Below are positions 7,443 through 13,938 of a stretch of DNA of 15,151 nt, piece after piece. Source of the stretch: Acidobacteriota bacterium (GTDB lineage: Bacteria > Acidobacteriota > Vicinamibacteria > Vicinamibacterales > CAVVIG01). Under the pieces are notes generated by a model. It saw nothing but the letters and a program-made list of their open reading frames with translations. It had not been told where the DNA came from and searched no databases. A program made the translations under genes and the position numbers. The stretch covers positions 1 to 15,151 of the forward strand of contig JACPZV010000451.1 in the NCBI GenBank assembly GCA_016195295.1, given 5' to 3'. Position 1 is the first letter of the stretch, and each line of letters begins with the position of its first letter.

Positions 7443-8378
7443 CTAGGTGGTGAGCGGGCCGAAGTGCTCCGCGTAGCGCGCCGAGAACTCAGCCCACGTG
7501 TACGCGTGGCTCAGTCCGCCGAGGTGCTCGAGCGCGTACGTCGCGGCGACGCTGCCAAGGCGCGCGGCGACCTCGTACGAGACTCCAAGCGCCAGGCCCT
7601 TCATCAACCCGCCGCGATAGGCATCGCCCACCCCGGTCGGATCGACGATGCGATGCGGCGTGACGGCGGGCACGTCGACCCAGTTGTCCGCCGTCACGAC
7701 CGACGATCCGTTTTCGCCGCGCGTGATGATCAGCGTCTGCGCCTCGCGGAGAATCTCCGGCTCGCTCAGACCGGTTTTCTGACGCAGCAACTCCAGCTCG
7801 TAATCATTGACGATGACCACGGTCGCGCCGGAGATGCCGTCGCGCAACTCGTCGCCCGACATGCGCGCGCACTGCTGGCCCGGATCGAAAATAAACTTGA
7901 TGCCCAGCGTCCGGCACTCCTCGGCGTACTGGATCATCGCGCCCGGATCGTTCGGCGCGACGATCGCGAGCCCGCAGTCGCCGACCGTGCGGAACGAGAG
8001 CTGTCCCGCATCGGCCATCGCGCCCGTGTAGAACGACGCGATCTGATTGTGGTGCCGGTCGGTGCTGCAGAAGAACGACGCGCAGAACTTGCCGTCGATC
8101 TGCTTGACGAGCGAGGTGTCGATGCCGGCCGCTTCGAGCCATTGCCGGTACTCGCCGAAGTCCTCGCCCGCCGTGGCCATCAGCAGCGGTTTCTCGCCGA
8201 GCAGCGCGAGCGTATAGGCGATGTTCGGCGCGCACCCGCCGCGGCGCTTGTCCATCGAGTCCACGAGAAAGCTGAGGCTGACTCGGTCCATGTGGTCGGG
8301 CAGGAAGTGCTCGGTGAACTTCCCGGGGAACGACATCAGGTAGTCGAAGGCGATGGACCCGGTGACGACGATTCTCAT
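7443..8378 (-). CDS. PfkB-family kinase, adenosine-kinase-like
   Basis: Encodes 311 residues. The N-terminus has the family GSIAFDYL motif (7-14) and GGCAPNIAYTLALLG (47-61), the substrate and nucleotide-fold glycine region. The C-terminal signature is DPTGVGDAYRGG (246-257), with D252 as the expected catalytic base and VNDYELELL (190-198) in the middle. This pattern fits the ribokinase superfamily, and the adenosine-kinase-like branch is suggested by the neighbour, MTA phosphorylase, whose chemistry sits in nucleoside salvage. A different sugar kinase cannot be excluded. The start has AAAGAGG upstream, supplied by the 9-mer repeat tract, with an unusually short spacing of three bases. It is the last gene of the minus-strand run and is convergent with the molybdopterin gene, 24 bp apart. 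Confidence 0.88.
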   Translation of the reverse strand: MRIVVTGSIAFDYLMSFPGKFTEHFLPDHMDRVSLSFLVDSMDKRRGGCAPNIAYTLALLGEKPLLMATAGEDFGEYRQWLEAAGIDTSLVKQIDGKFCASFFCSTDRHHNQIASFYTGAMADAGQLSFRTVGDCGLAIVAPNDPGAMIQYAEECRTLGIKFIFDPGQQCARMSGDELRDGISGATVVIVNDYELELLRQKTGLSEPEILREAQTLIITRGENGSSVVTADNWVDVPAVTPHRIVDPTGVGDAYRGGLMKGLALGVSYEVAARLGSVAATYALEHLGGLSHAYTWAEFSARYAEHFGPLTT

Positions 8379-8382
8379 GGAC

Positions 8383-8409
8383 CTCTTTGCGCCCTTTGTG
8401 TTCTTTGTG
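8383..8409 (-). repeat. 9-mer repeat tract supplying the kinase ribosome-binding region
   Basis: Three tandem degenerate 9-mers on the minus strand: CACAAAGAA, CACAAAGGG, CGCAAAGAG. They fill most of the 40-bp spacer between MTA phosphorylase and the kinase. The last unit ends in AGAGG, three bases before the kinase ATG at 8378, so the repeat appears to double as Shine-Dalgarno sequence. The same 9-mer pattern recurs at 10643-10678 and inside MeaB. Confidence 0.8.
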
Positions 8410-8418
8410 GTTTCCCCG

Positions 8419-9279
8419 TTATCTCATGTACTTGCCAACGATCAGCGCGAGCTCCTTCTTCGTCTGCGCGGGCACGTGTTCGGGTCTGGTGATGATCGCC
8501 GTCGCCAGCGCGTCTTTGCACGCGCACGTCCGCGGACCGGTCAAGCGTCCCACCGCTTCCGCGATGGTTTTCTGCGCGGTGATCGCGTTCTGCATCAGGT
8601 TCGCGATGATCAGATCGACCGTGACCGCGTCGTGATCCGGATGCCAGCAATCATAGTCAGTGACCAGCGCGAGCGTCGCGTAACAGATCTCGGCTTCGCG
8701 CGCGAGCTTGGCCTCCTGCAGGTTCGTCATCCCGATGACGTCCATGCCCCACGATCGGTACAGCTTCGATTCGGCCAGCGTCGAGAACTGCGGGCCCTCT
8801 ATGTTCACGTAGGTGCCGCCGCGATGCACCGTCGCGCCCGCCGCGGCCGCCGAATCCGCCGCCACCTTCGACAAGTCGCCGCACAGCGGGTGCGCGAACG
8901 CGACGTGCGCGACGAGGCCCCGCCCGAAAAACGTGCTGATCCGTCCCTTCGTCCGATCGAAGAACTGATCCGGCACGAGGATGTCCTGCGGTTTGTACTC
9001 GTGTTTCAAGCTGCCGACGGCGCTGGCGGACAGAATCCGCTCGACCCCCAGCAGTTTGAAGCCGAAGATGTTCGCGCGGAAGTTGAGCTCCGACGGCATG
9101 AGGCGATGGCCGACGCCATGACGCGGCAGAAACGCCACGCGCTTGCCGCGCAGCGTGCCGATGACGTACGGCCCTGACGGATCGCCGAACGGCGTCTTCA
9201 GCGTTTGCTCTTCGCGATCGCGCAGCTCGGCCATTTCGTACAGACCGCTGCCGCCAATTATCCCAATCTCTACGCTCAT
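8419..9279 (-). CDS. mtnP: S-methyl-5'-thioadenosine phosphorylase
   Basis: Encodes 286 residues, close to the family length. It has the N-terminal IGIIGGSGLYEM (5-16), the phosphate-site RHG (53-55), the nucleoside-phosphorylase signature around GTYVNIEGPQFSTLAES (155-171) with GMDVIGMTN (178-186), and TDYDCW (207-212), the pair of aspartates that favours adenine nucleosides over guanosine/inosine. It phosphorolyses 5'-methylthioadenosine to adenine and methylthioribose-1-phosphate in methionine salvage. Enzymes of this family can also act on 5'-deoxyadenosine. The start has GGAG five bases upstream (9285-9288). The gene follows the epimerase/lactamase fusion, whose end lies in a repeat tract, and precedes the kinase by 40 bp. 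Confidence 0.95.
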   Translation of the reverse strand: MSVEIGIIGGSGLYEMAELRDREEQTLKTPFGDPSGPYVIGTLRGKRVAFLPRHGVGHRLMPSELNFRANIFGFKLLGVERILSASAVGSLKHEYKPQDILVPDQFFDRTKGRISTFFGRGLVAHVAFAHPLCGDLSKVAADSAAAAGATVHRGGTYVNIEGPQFSTLAESKLYRSWGMDVIGMTNLQEAKLAREAEICYATLALVTDYDCWHPDHDAVTVDLIIANLMQNAITAQKTIAEAVGRLTGPRTCACKDALATAIITRPEHVPAQTKKELALIVGKYMR

Positions 9280-9288
9280 GGAATCTCC

Positions 9289-9360
9289 GGTGACTGGTGG
9301 CTGGTGACTGGTGGTTTGTTCTTTCAGCCACCAGCCACTAGCCGCCAGCCACTACCAGTC
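9289..9360 (+). repeat. Heptad repeat tract in inverted arrangement, holding the stop codon of the fusion gene
   Basis: The left half (9291-9314) reads TGACTGG, TGGCTGG, TGACTGG, the complement of CAGTCAC/CAGCCAC. The right half (9325-9360) reads CAGCCAC, CAGCCAC, TAGCCGC, CAGCCAC, then TACCAGTC. The two halves are in opposite orientation, so the tract can fold on itself. The stop codon of the fusion gene (9338-9340) and its last residues (LVVAGG) are encoded by the right half. The unit is the same CAGYCNN 7-mer class seen at 10176-10231 and 12841-12882. Confidence 0.8.
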
Positions 9361-10621
9361 TTTTTCCGTTCTCTTCCCGAATGTATCCGGCCACGACCAC
9401 CGGATCGTGCTCGAAAAACACCAGCATCTCCCTGGCGATCGCCTCTTTCACGAACTGCTGCTTCGCTGCCAGCGTGTCCATGGGATAGAGGTCGTACCCC
9501 ATGATCCACGCGTCCGGCGCGTGCGCCGTCGTCGGGATCAAGTCAGCCACGAACGCCGCGGTCTTGCCGCCGGATTCGATGACGATCAGCTGGTGGTGCA
9601 TCGTGTGGCCGCCCGTCCGGCGTACCTTCACTCCGGGCATGATCGTCTGGTCGTCGTCGACGAGCTGCAGGACGCCGGCGTCCGCCAGCGGCACGTAATT
9701 ATCGCTCAGATAACTCGCCCGGTTTCTCGCGTGCGGATGCGTCGCGTCCGCCCACTCCCCGCGGCGCACGACGTACTGCGCGCGCGGAAACTTCGGGCGC
9801 ACGCGTCCGCTCGCGTCGCGGACCGTGAAGCCGCCGGCATGATCGAAGTGCAGATGGCTGGCGAGCACGACGTCGATGCTCTCCGGCGTCAGCCCGGCCT
9901 CGGCGAGCGTGTGATCGAGATTCCGCGATCGATCGACGCCGTACATCTCGTGGAACTTGGCATCGTCTTTCCCACCGAGGCCCGCATCGATGATCATCGT
10001 GCGCGCGCCGCGAACGATCAGCGGCCGCATCGCGAGCGTGATGCGGTTGCGATCGTCGGGCGGCGCCACCTTCGACCACAGCGGTTTCGGCACCGTGCCG
10101 AACATCGAGCCGCCGTCGAGTCGAAAGAACCCGTCACACACGGAGATCAATTCGAGATCGCCCAGAGCGTACCGCTCGACCTGCGACTGGCGACTTCCGG
10201 CTGACGACCGAAGACTCACGACTGACGACTGCTTCAGCTCCACCAGCACTCCGTGCGTCGCGGACGGGTGGACGAACGCGATCGTCGAGCCTTCGGCGCC
10301 GGGACGCGGTGTCTCGTCGATCAGGCGGATGCCGCGCGCTTTGAGCTGCGCGAGGGCGGCGAGGATGTCGTCCACGCGCAGCGTGATGTGATGCAGGCCG
10401 GGCCCGTTCTTCTCGACGTACCGCGCAATCGGCGAATCGGGTGCGGTCGCTTCCAGCAGTTCGAGGCTCGAGGCGCCGACCGGGATGACGTGCGCGCGTA
10501 CGCGCTGCGAGGCGACGTCCTCAGGCGCCTCAATCTCGAGGCCGAGCGCGTCGCGATAGAACGCGAGCGCGGCTGGCAAATCCCTGACGGCGATCCCCAC
10601 GTGATCAAGAACAGCTTTCAT
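9338..10621 (-). CDS. Methylmalonyl-CoA epimerase fused to a metallo-beta-lactamase-fold hydrolase
   Basis: A single 427-residue frame from the ATG at 10621. Residues 1-131 are a VOC-fold methylmalonyl-CoA epimerase: LDHVGIAVRDL (5-15, H7), GLHHITLRVDD (75-85) and VLVELKQ (125-131, E128) supply the metal ligands. It interconverts (S)- and (R)-methylmalonyl-CoA. Residues about 150-427 are a lactonase-like metallo-beta-lactamase: SHLHFDHAGG (255-264), GGHTMHH (337-343), D360 and FFEHDP (402-407). Residues 132-149 come from a heptad repeat tract, at the point where an epimerase normally ends, so the two genes were probably separate before. A GTG inside the linker (10219) could start the second part independently, but it has no clear Shine-Dalgarno sequence. 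Upstream lies MeaB (58 bp away). A longer frame beginning at 11014 is out of frame over MeaB and was rejected. Confidence 0.85.
   Translation of the reverse strand: MKAVLDHVGIAVRDLPAALAFYRDALGLEIEAPEDVASQRVRAHVIPVGASSLELLEATAPDSPIARYVEKNGPGLHHITLRVDDILAALAQLKARGIRLIDETPRPGAEGSTIAFVHPSATHGVLVELKQSSVVSLRSSAGSRQSQVERYALGDLELISVCDGFFRLDGGSMFGTVPKPLWSKVAPPDDRNRITLAMRPLIVRGARTMIIDAGLGGKDDAKFHEMYGVDRSRNLDHTLAEAGLTPESIDVVLASHLHFDHAGGFTVRDASGRVRPKFPRAQYVVRRGEWADATHPHARNRASYLSDNYVPLADAGVLQLVDDDQTIMPGVKVRRTGGHTMHHQLIVIESGGKTAAFVADLIPTTAHAPDAWIMGYDLYPMDTLAAKQQFVKEAIAREMLVFFEHDPVVVAGYIREENGKRLVVAGG
10176..10231 (-). repeat. Heptad repeat tract encoding the fusion linker
   Basis: Eight consecutive degenerate 7-mers (56 nt): CAGTCGT, CAGTCGT, GAGTCTT, CGGTCGT, CAGCCGG, AAGTCGC, CAGTCGC, AGGTCGA on the minus strand. 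It sits exactly between the epimerase and lactamase domains. Because 56 is not a multiple of three, unit number decides the reading frame, and the present length keeps the two domains in one frame without a stop. Confidence 0.75.
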
Positions 10622-10642
10622 CTCACTCTGACCTACACACTC

Positions 10643-10678
10643 TTCTTCGTGAACCTCGCGTTCTTCGTGGCTTCGTGA
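10643..10678 (-). repeat. 9-mer repeat tract between MeaB and the epimerase fusion
   Basis: Four degenerate 9-mers on the minus strand: TCACGAAGC, CACGAAGAA, CGCGAGGTT, CACGAAGAA. The tract begins one base after the MeaB stop (10680-10682) and fills about two thirds of the spacer before the fusion gene. It shares the CRCRRAGNN pattern with the tracts at 8383-8409 and 11421-11481. Confidence 0.75.
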
Positions 10679-10679
10679 T

Positions 10680-11690
10680 TCACCGCCGCCGCGAATCCGC
10701 AAAGGCGCGCCCCAACAGATCGTCCGCAGCCGTATACGGATCGAGCTCGCGTGCCGCGATTCGGTCGACGATCGACGCCAGTTCGCCGGAGCCGAGCACG
10801 CGGCGCTCGAGATGGCGCAGGAAGCGTTGAGACATGATCTCGCGCAGGCGATACTCGCAGCGCGCCTTGCGTCGCGCCGCCTGCGTCGGCTGGCCGTGCG
10901 CGCGGAAGCGCCGGATCGCTTCCACCAGCTCCGCGACGCCCGTGCCGCTCGTCGCCACCGTCTGCAGCACGGGTGGCCGCCATGCGTCCGGCTGAAACGT
11001 CTGCAGCGCCACATTCGCTTCGACAGCGGAGACGAGCCGATCGGCGCCGTCGCGATCCGCTTTGTTGATCACAAAGACATCCGCGATCTCCATGATGCCG
11101 GCCTTCAGGGCCTGCACGTCGTCGCCGGTGCCGGGCACGAGCGTCACAACGGACACGTCAGCCGTGCGGATGATGTCCACCTCGTCTTGCCCGACGCCCA
11201 CGGTTTCGATGATGACGACGTCGAGACCCGCGGCGTCGAGCACCAGCACGGCGTCGTTGGTCGCGCGCGCCAGCCCGCCCAGGTGGCCGCGCGTGGCCAT
11301 GCTGCGGATGAAGACGCCGCGGTCGGCCGCGTGCGCCTGCATCCGCAATCGATCGCCGAGCATGGCGCCGCCGCTGAAGGGGCTCGTGGGATCGACGGCG
11401 ATGACACCGACGGTTGGGAACGCAGAGCCCGCGGAGACCGCAGAGGGATCGTGGCTCCGCGCGCTCTGCGAACTCTGCGCTCGCAGTAGTGAAATCAGCC
11501 GATCGACCAGCGTGCTTTTTCCCGCACCGGGGGGTCCGGTGACGCCGATCAGATACGCACGCCCGGTCCGGCTGAAGATCGCGCGGATGAGATCGGCGCC
11601 GGCGGGATCCTCGTCTTCGACGAGCGAAATGGCGCGGGCCATCGCACGCGGATCGCCCGCCAGCACGCGGTCGGCGAGACTCGAGGTCAC
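10680..11690 (-). CDS. meaB: MeaB/ArgK-type GTPase, methylmalonyl-CoA mutase chaperone, with an in-frame repeat insertion
   Basis: Encodes 336 residues from a GTG at 11690 that overlaps the acyl-CoA dehydrogenase stop as GTGA, implying coupled translation. Walker A is GVTGPPGAGKST (49-60). Other G-domain motifs are VIAVDPTSPFSGGAMLGDRLRM (96-117), ETVGVGQDEVDI (162-173) and NKAD (209-212). Family members use GTP to load and protect adenosylcobalamin in methylmalonyl-CoA mutase, which is not in this window. Residues about 72-92 are an extra, low-complexity segment between the Walker A helix and the next strand, encoded by an inverted 9-mer tract (11421-11481); relatives have a short turn there. 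All visible GTPase motifs are intact, so the protein may still work. A longer frame beginning at 11987 overlaps the dehydrogenase and lacks family sequence. Confidence 0.92.
   Translation of the reverse strand: MTSSLADRVLAGDPRAMARAISLVEDEDPAGADLIRAIFSRTGRAYLIGVTGPPGAGKSTLVDRLISLLRAQSSQSARSHDPSAVSAGSAFPTVGVIAVDPTSPFSGGAMLGDRLRMQAHAADRGVFIRSMATRGHLGGLARATNDAVLVLDAAGLDVVIIETVGVGQDEVDIIRTADVSVVTLVPGTGDDVQALKAGIMEIADVFVINKADRDGADRLVSAVEANVALQTFQPDAWRPPVLQTVATSGTGVAELVEAIRRFRAHGQPTQAARRKARCEYRLREIMSQRFLRHLERRVLGSGELASIVDRIAARELDPYTAADDLLGRAFADSRRR
11421..11481. repeat. Inverted 9-mer repeat tract inside the MeaB coding region
   Basis: Plus-strand units 11421-11447 read CGCAGAGCC, CGCGGAGAC, CGCAGAGGG. 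After a 7-base spacer, units 11455-11481 read CTCCGCGCG, CTCTGCGAA, CTCTGCGCT, the opposite orientation. The arms match at 19 of 25 positions; paired 7-mers are separated by unpaired two-base positions. It encodes a Ser/Ala-rich segment of about 20 residues in the GTPase. Confidence 0.8.
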
Positions 11691-12832
11691 GAGCGGGACA
11701 ACAGATGGCGCGCGATCACGAGCCGCTGAATCTCGCTCGTGCCCTCGCCGATGGTGGTGAGCTTGACGTCGCGGAAGTACTTCTCGGCTGGATAGTCCTT
11801 CACGAAGCCGTATCCGCCGTGGATCTGCACGCAGTCGTCTGCCACCCTCACGGCCATTTCGCTGGCGTAGAGCTTCGCCACGGACGATTCCAGCGTGGTC
11901 CGTCCGCCTTTCGCCTTCAGATACGCGGCGCGGTAGGTGAGCCATCGCGCGGCTTCGATCCGCGTGGCCGCGTCCGCCAGCTTCCACTGAATGGCCTGAA
12001 AGCGCGCGATGGTCTGACCGAACGCTTTGCGCTCGCGCGCGTACCGCAATTCCGCTTCGTACGCGCCCTGCGCCAGCCCGACGGCCAGCGCCGCGATGCC
12101 GATGCGACCGGCGTCGAGCACCTCCATCGTGTGGACGAACCCCTGCCCGACGTCACCCAGCAGCTGATCGGCGGGCACGCGGCAGTTCTCGAGCCGCACT
12201 TCGCTCGTGTCGCTCGCGCGCATCCCGAGCTTGTCTTCCTTTTTCCCCGGCGCCAGCCCCGGCGTGCCTCTCGAGACGATGAAGGCGCTGATGCCTTTCG
12301 TGCCGGCGGCGCGATTGGTGAGGGCCATGATGACGAACACGTCGCCGACCCGACCGTGCGTCGTGAACGTTTTCGATCCGTTCAGCACCCATCCGTCGCC
12401 CTCGCGCGTCGCCGTCGTCCGCATGCCGGCCGCGTCGCTCCCGGACGTCGATTCGGTCAGCGCCCACGCGCCGATCTTCTCGCCGCGCGCGAGCGGCGCC
12501 AGGTACTTGGCCTTCTGCGCGTCGGTGCCGAACTGCGCGATGTGCGACGCGCACAGACCGTTGTGCGCGGCCACCGACAGCGCCACGCCGGGGTCGACGC
12601 GCGCGAGCTCTTCGATGCAGATGCAGTAGTCGATAGACGACATCGCGGCGCCGCCGTACCGCTCGGGCACCTGAATCCCGAGCAGCCCGAGCGCGGCCAG
12701 CTTCGGCATCAGCTCGGCGGGAAAATGCTGCGCCTGATCCCACTCGCGCGAGTACGGTCGAATCTCGGATTCCGCGAACTCGCGGACCGTGCGCCGCAGC
12801 AACGCCTGCTCCTCGGTCGGCCGAAAATCCAT
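11687..12832 (-). CDS. Acyl-CoA dehydrogenase
   Basis: Encodes 381 residues, the usual length for a short/medium or branched-chain acyl-CoA dehydrogenase. Recognisable segments are WALTESTSGSDAAGMRTTA (FAD-binding loop), GSKTFTTHG, the DKLGMRASDTSEV strand, the C-terminal QIHGGYGFVKDYPAEKYFRDVK helix and TIGEGTSEIQR, with E363 at the position of the catalytic base. It forms the trans-2-enoyl-CoA, passing electrons to ETF; the exact chain specificity is not evident. It is followed by MeaB with a 4-bp overlap and by the epimerase, so it likely serves branched or odd-chain acyl-CoA breakdown feeding methylmalonyl-CoA. The heptad repeat upstream supplies GAGGG eight bases before the ATG. Confidence 0.95.
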   Translation of the reverse strand: MDFRPTEEQALLRRTVREFAESEIRPYSREWDQAQHFPAELMPKLAALGLLGIQVPERYGGAAMSSIDYCICIEELARVDPGVALSVAAHNGLCASHIAQFGTDAQKAKYLAPLARGEKIGAWALTESTSGSDAAGMRTTATREGDGWVLNGSKTFTTHGRVGDVFVIMALTNRAAGTKGISAFIVSRGTPGLAPGKKEDKLGMRASDTSEVRLENCRVPADQLLGDVGQGFVHTMEVLDAGRIGIAALAVGLAQGAYEAELRYARERKAFGQTIARFQAIQWKLADAATRIEAARWLTYRAAYLKAKGGRTTLESSVAKLYASEMAVRVADDCVQIHGGYGFVKDYPAEKYFRDVKLTTIGEGTSEIQRLVIARHLLSRS

Positions 12833-12840
12833 TCTGTCGC

Positions 12841-12882
12841 CCCTCAGCCCTCAGCCCTCAGCCCTCAGCCCTCAGCCCTCAG
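12841..12882 (+). repeat. Perfect six-copy heptad CCCTCAG between desaturase and acyl-CoA dehydrogenase
   Basis: Six exact copies of CCCTCAG, with a partial seventh (CCC) reaching the desaturase stop at 12886-12888. On the minus strand it ends in GAGGG at 12845-12841, eight bases before the dehydrogenase ATG, and so probably serves as its Shine-Dalgarno sequence. Perfect copies suggest recent expansion, unlike the other, diverged tracts. Confidence 0.9.
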
Positions 12883-12885
12883 CCC

Positions 12886-13908
12886 TTACGGGGGCGGCGT
12901 GATGGGGTGATGAGGTGACGGGGTGACCGCGCCCGCTTCGCCGAGCGCCCAGTTGGTGTGCGGCGCGCGGTTCTCGACGAGCCAGCCGTAGAGCAGGCCG
13001 GAATAGTTCTGCCAGCGCATGCCGTGACGCTCGTAAAACGGACCGAGCGCGCGCTGCAGCGCCGGCAGCCGATAGAACGGCACGCCGGCGAAGTAGTGGT
13101 GCTCGAGATGGTAGTTCGAGTTGAGGAACGCGAAGTCCCAGAACCAGTGGCCGCGCACGAGCGTGGTCCACTTCGTGGGATCCTTCGGATCGATGTCGTA
13201 GTGTTGCCCGAGACGGTTCAGCGTGAACGCGATCGGGAACACGAAGAACACGGGAATGACGTACGCGCGGAGCGCGGCGCCGACGCCGGCGAAGATCCAG
13301 ATGATCGCGAGGACGGCCAGGTGCGCCGCGATCGAGACCCGCCGCTCGAAGGCGATGTGCCGCTGCAGCGCCTCGGGGTACGTGGCGCCCTCTTTCCGCG
13401 CCGCGCGGAAATAAATCGGAAACAGCGCCGGCGAGCAGTACAGGAGCTTGAACCACCGCGCGTTGATCTTCGGCGACAGATGATGCCGCTTCGGATCGTC
13501 GGTAGACGACCCGAGCTCGGCATGATGATCGAGATGCCATCGCGTGAACTGGCTGGCGGAAATGCCGCTCGGCACCGCATACAGCCAGCCGAGCACGCGA
13601 TCCGCGCTCGGACGCCGCGAGTCGAAGACCGTGTGGTGGACCACTTCGTGCAGCAGCACCGTGAAGTTGAACACGGTGAACCCCTGCACCAAGGCCAGCG
13701 GGATCCACACGAGCGGGTTCGTCGTCTCGAGCAGCGCCCACGTCGCCAGCGCCAGCAAACCAAACTGCCGTGCCGCGATCAGCAGATGCCGTGTGGCGGA
13801 CTTCGTGTGGAAGGCGCGCAGATCCTCGATCGGCAGCGCGCGGCTGAGCTCCGTCCGAAGCGCGACGGCGTGTTGGCTGTAGTAGTGGGACTTCACGTCA
13901 ACAGTCAC
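12886..13908 (-). CDS. Membrane fatty-acid desaturase
   Basis: Encodes about 340 residues from a GTG at 13908; a second GTG at 13896 is possible, neither has a clear Shine-Dalgarno sequence, and an ATG at 13954 would overlap the divergent gene's start and add an unrelated leader. The three histidine boxes of the integral-membrane di-iron desaturase family are present: HEVVHH (87-92), HLDHH (125-129) and HLEHH (267-271), with an extra H236 (LGQHYD). Membrane segments lie at about 45-90 and 192-232. It inserts a double bond or hydroxyl into acyl chains at the inner membrane. The last about 13 residues (VTPSPHHPITPPP) come from an 8-mer repeat tract and are probably not ancestral. It is the first gene of the minus-strand run. 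Confidence 0.88.
   Translation of the reverse strand: MTVDVKSHYYSQHAVALRTELSRALPIEDLRAFHTKSATRHLLIAARQFGLLALATWALLETTNPLVWIPLALVQGFTVFNFTVLLHEVVHHTVFDSRRPSADRVLGWLYAVPSGISASQFTRWHLDHHAELGSSTDDPKRHHLSPKINARWFKLLYCSPALFPIYFRAARKEGATYPEALQRHIAFERRVSIAAHLAVLAIIWIFAGVGAALRAYVIPVFFVFPIAFTLNRLGQHYDIDPKDPTKWTTLVRGHWFWDFAFLNSNYHLEHHYFAGVPFYRLPALQRALGPFYERHGMRWQNYSGLLYGWLVENRAPHTNWALGEAGAVTPSPHHPITPPP
12899..12928 (-). repeat. 8-mer repeat tract at the desaturase 3' end
   Basis: Four degenerate 8-mers on the plus strand: GTGATGGG, GTGATGAG, GTGACGGG, GTGACC; the complement reads CACCTCAT, CACCCCAT. This is the same 8-mer class as the inverted repeat at 3304-3397 (TACCCAAT/TACCCACT). It encodes the Pro/His-rich C-terminal tail of the desaturase, and it is followed after ten bases by the perfect heptad array. 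Confidence 0.7.
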
Positions 13909-13909
13909 G

Positions 13910-13919
13910 ATTGTACTAT
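13910..13919. promoter_or_regulatory. Symmetric -10-like element shared by divergent desaturase and outer-membrane genes
   Basis: The sequence reads ATTGTACTA on plus and TAGTACAAT on minus, giving a TACTAT hexamer in one direction and TACAAT in the other. The position lies 20 bases upstream of the plus-strand ATG at 13939 and one base upstream of the minus-strand GTG at 13908. Bidirectional promoters with overlapping -10 boxes are known in bacteria. No convincing -35 box is seen, and the minus side would require a nearly leaderless transcript or the second GTG at 13896. Confidence 0.3.
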
Positions 13920-13938
13920 GATGGTCGCAGGAGGGCTC

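Noticed and set aside
7443..8378. Proline in DPTGVGDAY of the kinase as a lost catalytic motif
   Set aside because: The catalytic aspartate and the glycine anion-hole pattern are intact; a D-P-T variant is found in PfkB relatives as I recall them.
10622..11014. Upstream extension of the epimerase fusion to a start at 11014
   Set aside because: The additional 131 residues overlap MeaB in another frame and contain no epimerase sequence; the ATG at 10621 begins exactly at the conserved N-terminus.
12841..12890. Heptad array as a possible CRISPR array
   Set aside because: The unit is only 7 bases, copies are directly adjacent with no spacers, and no cas genes are present.
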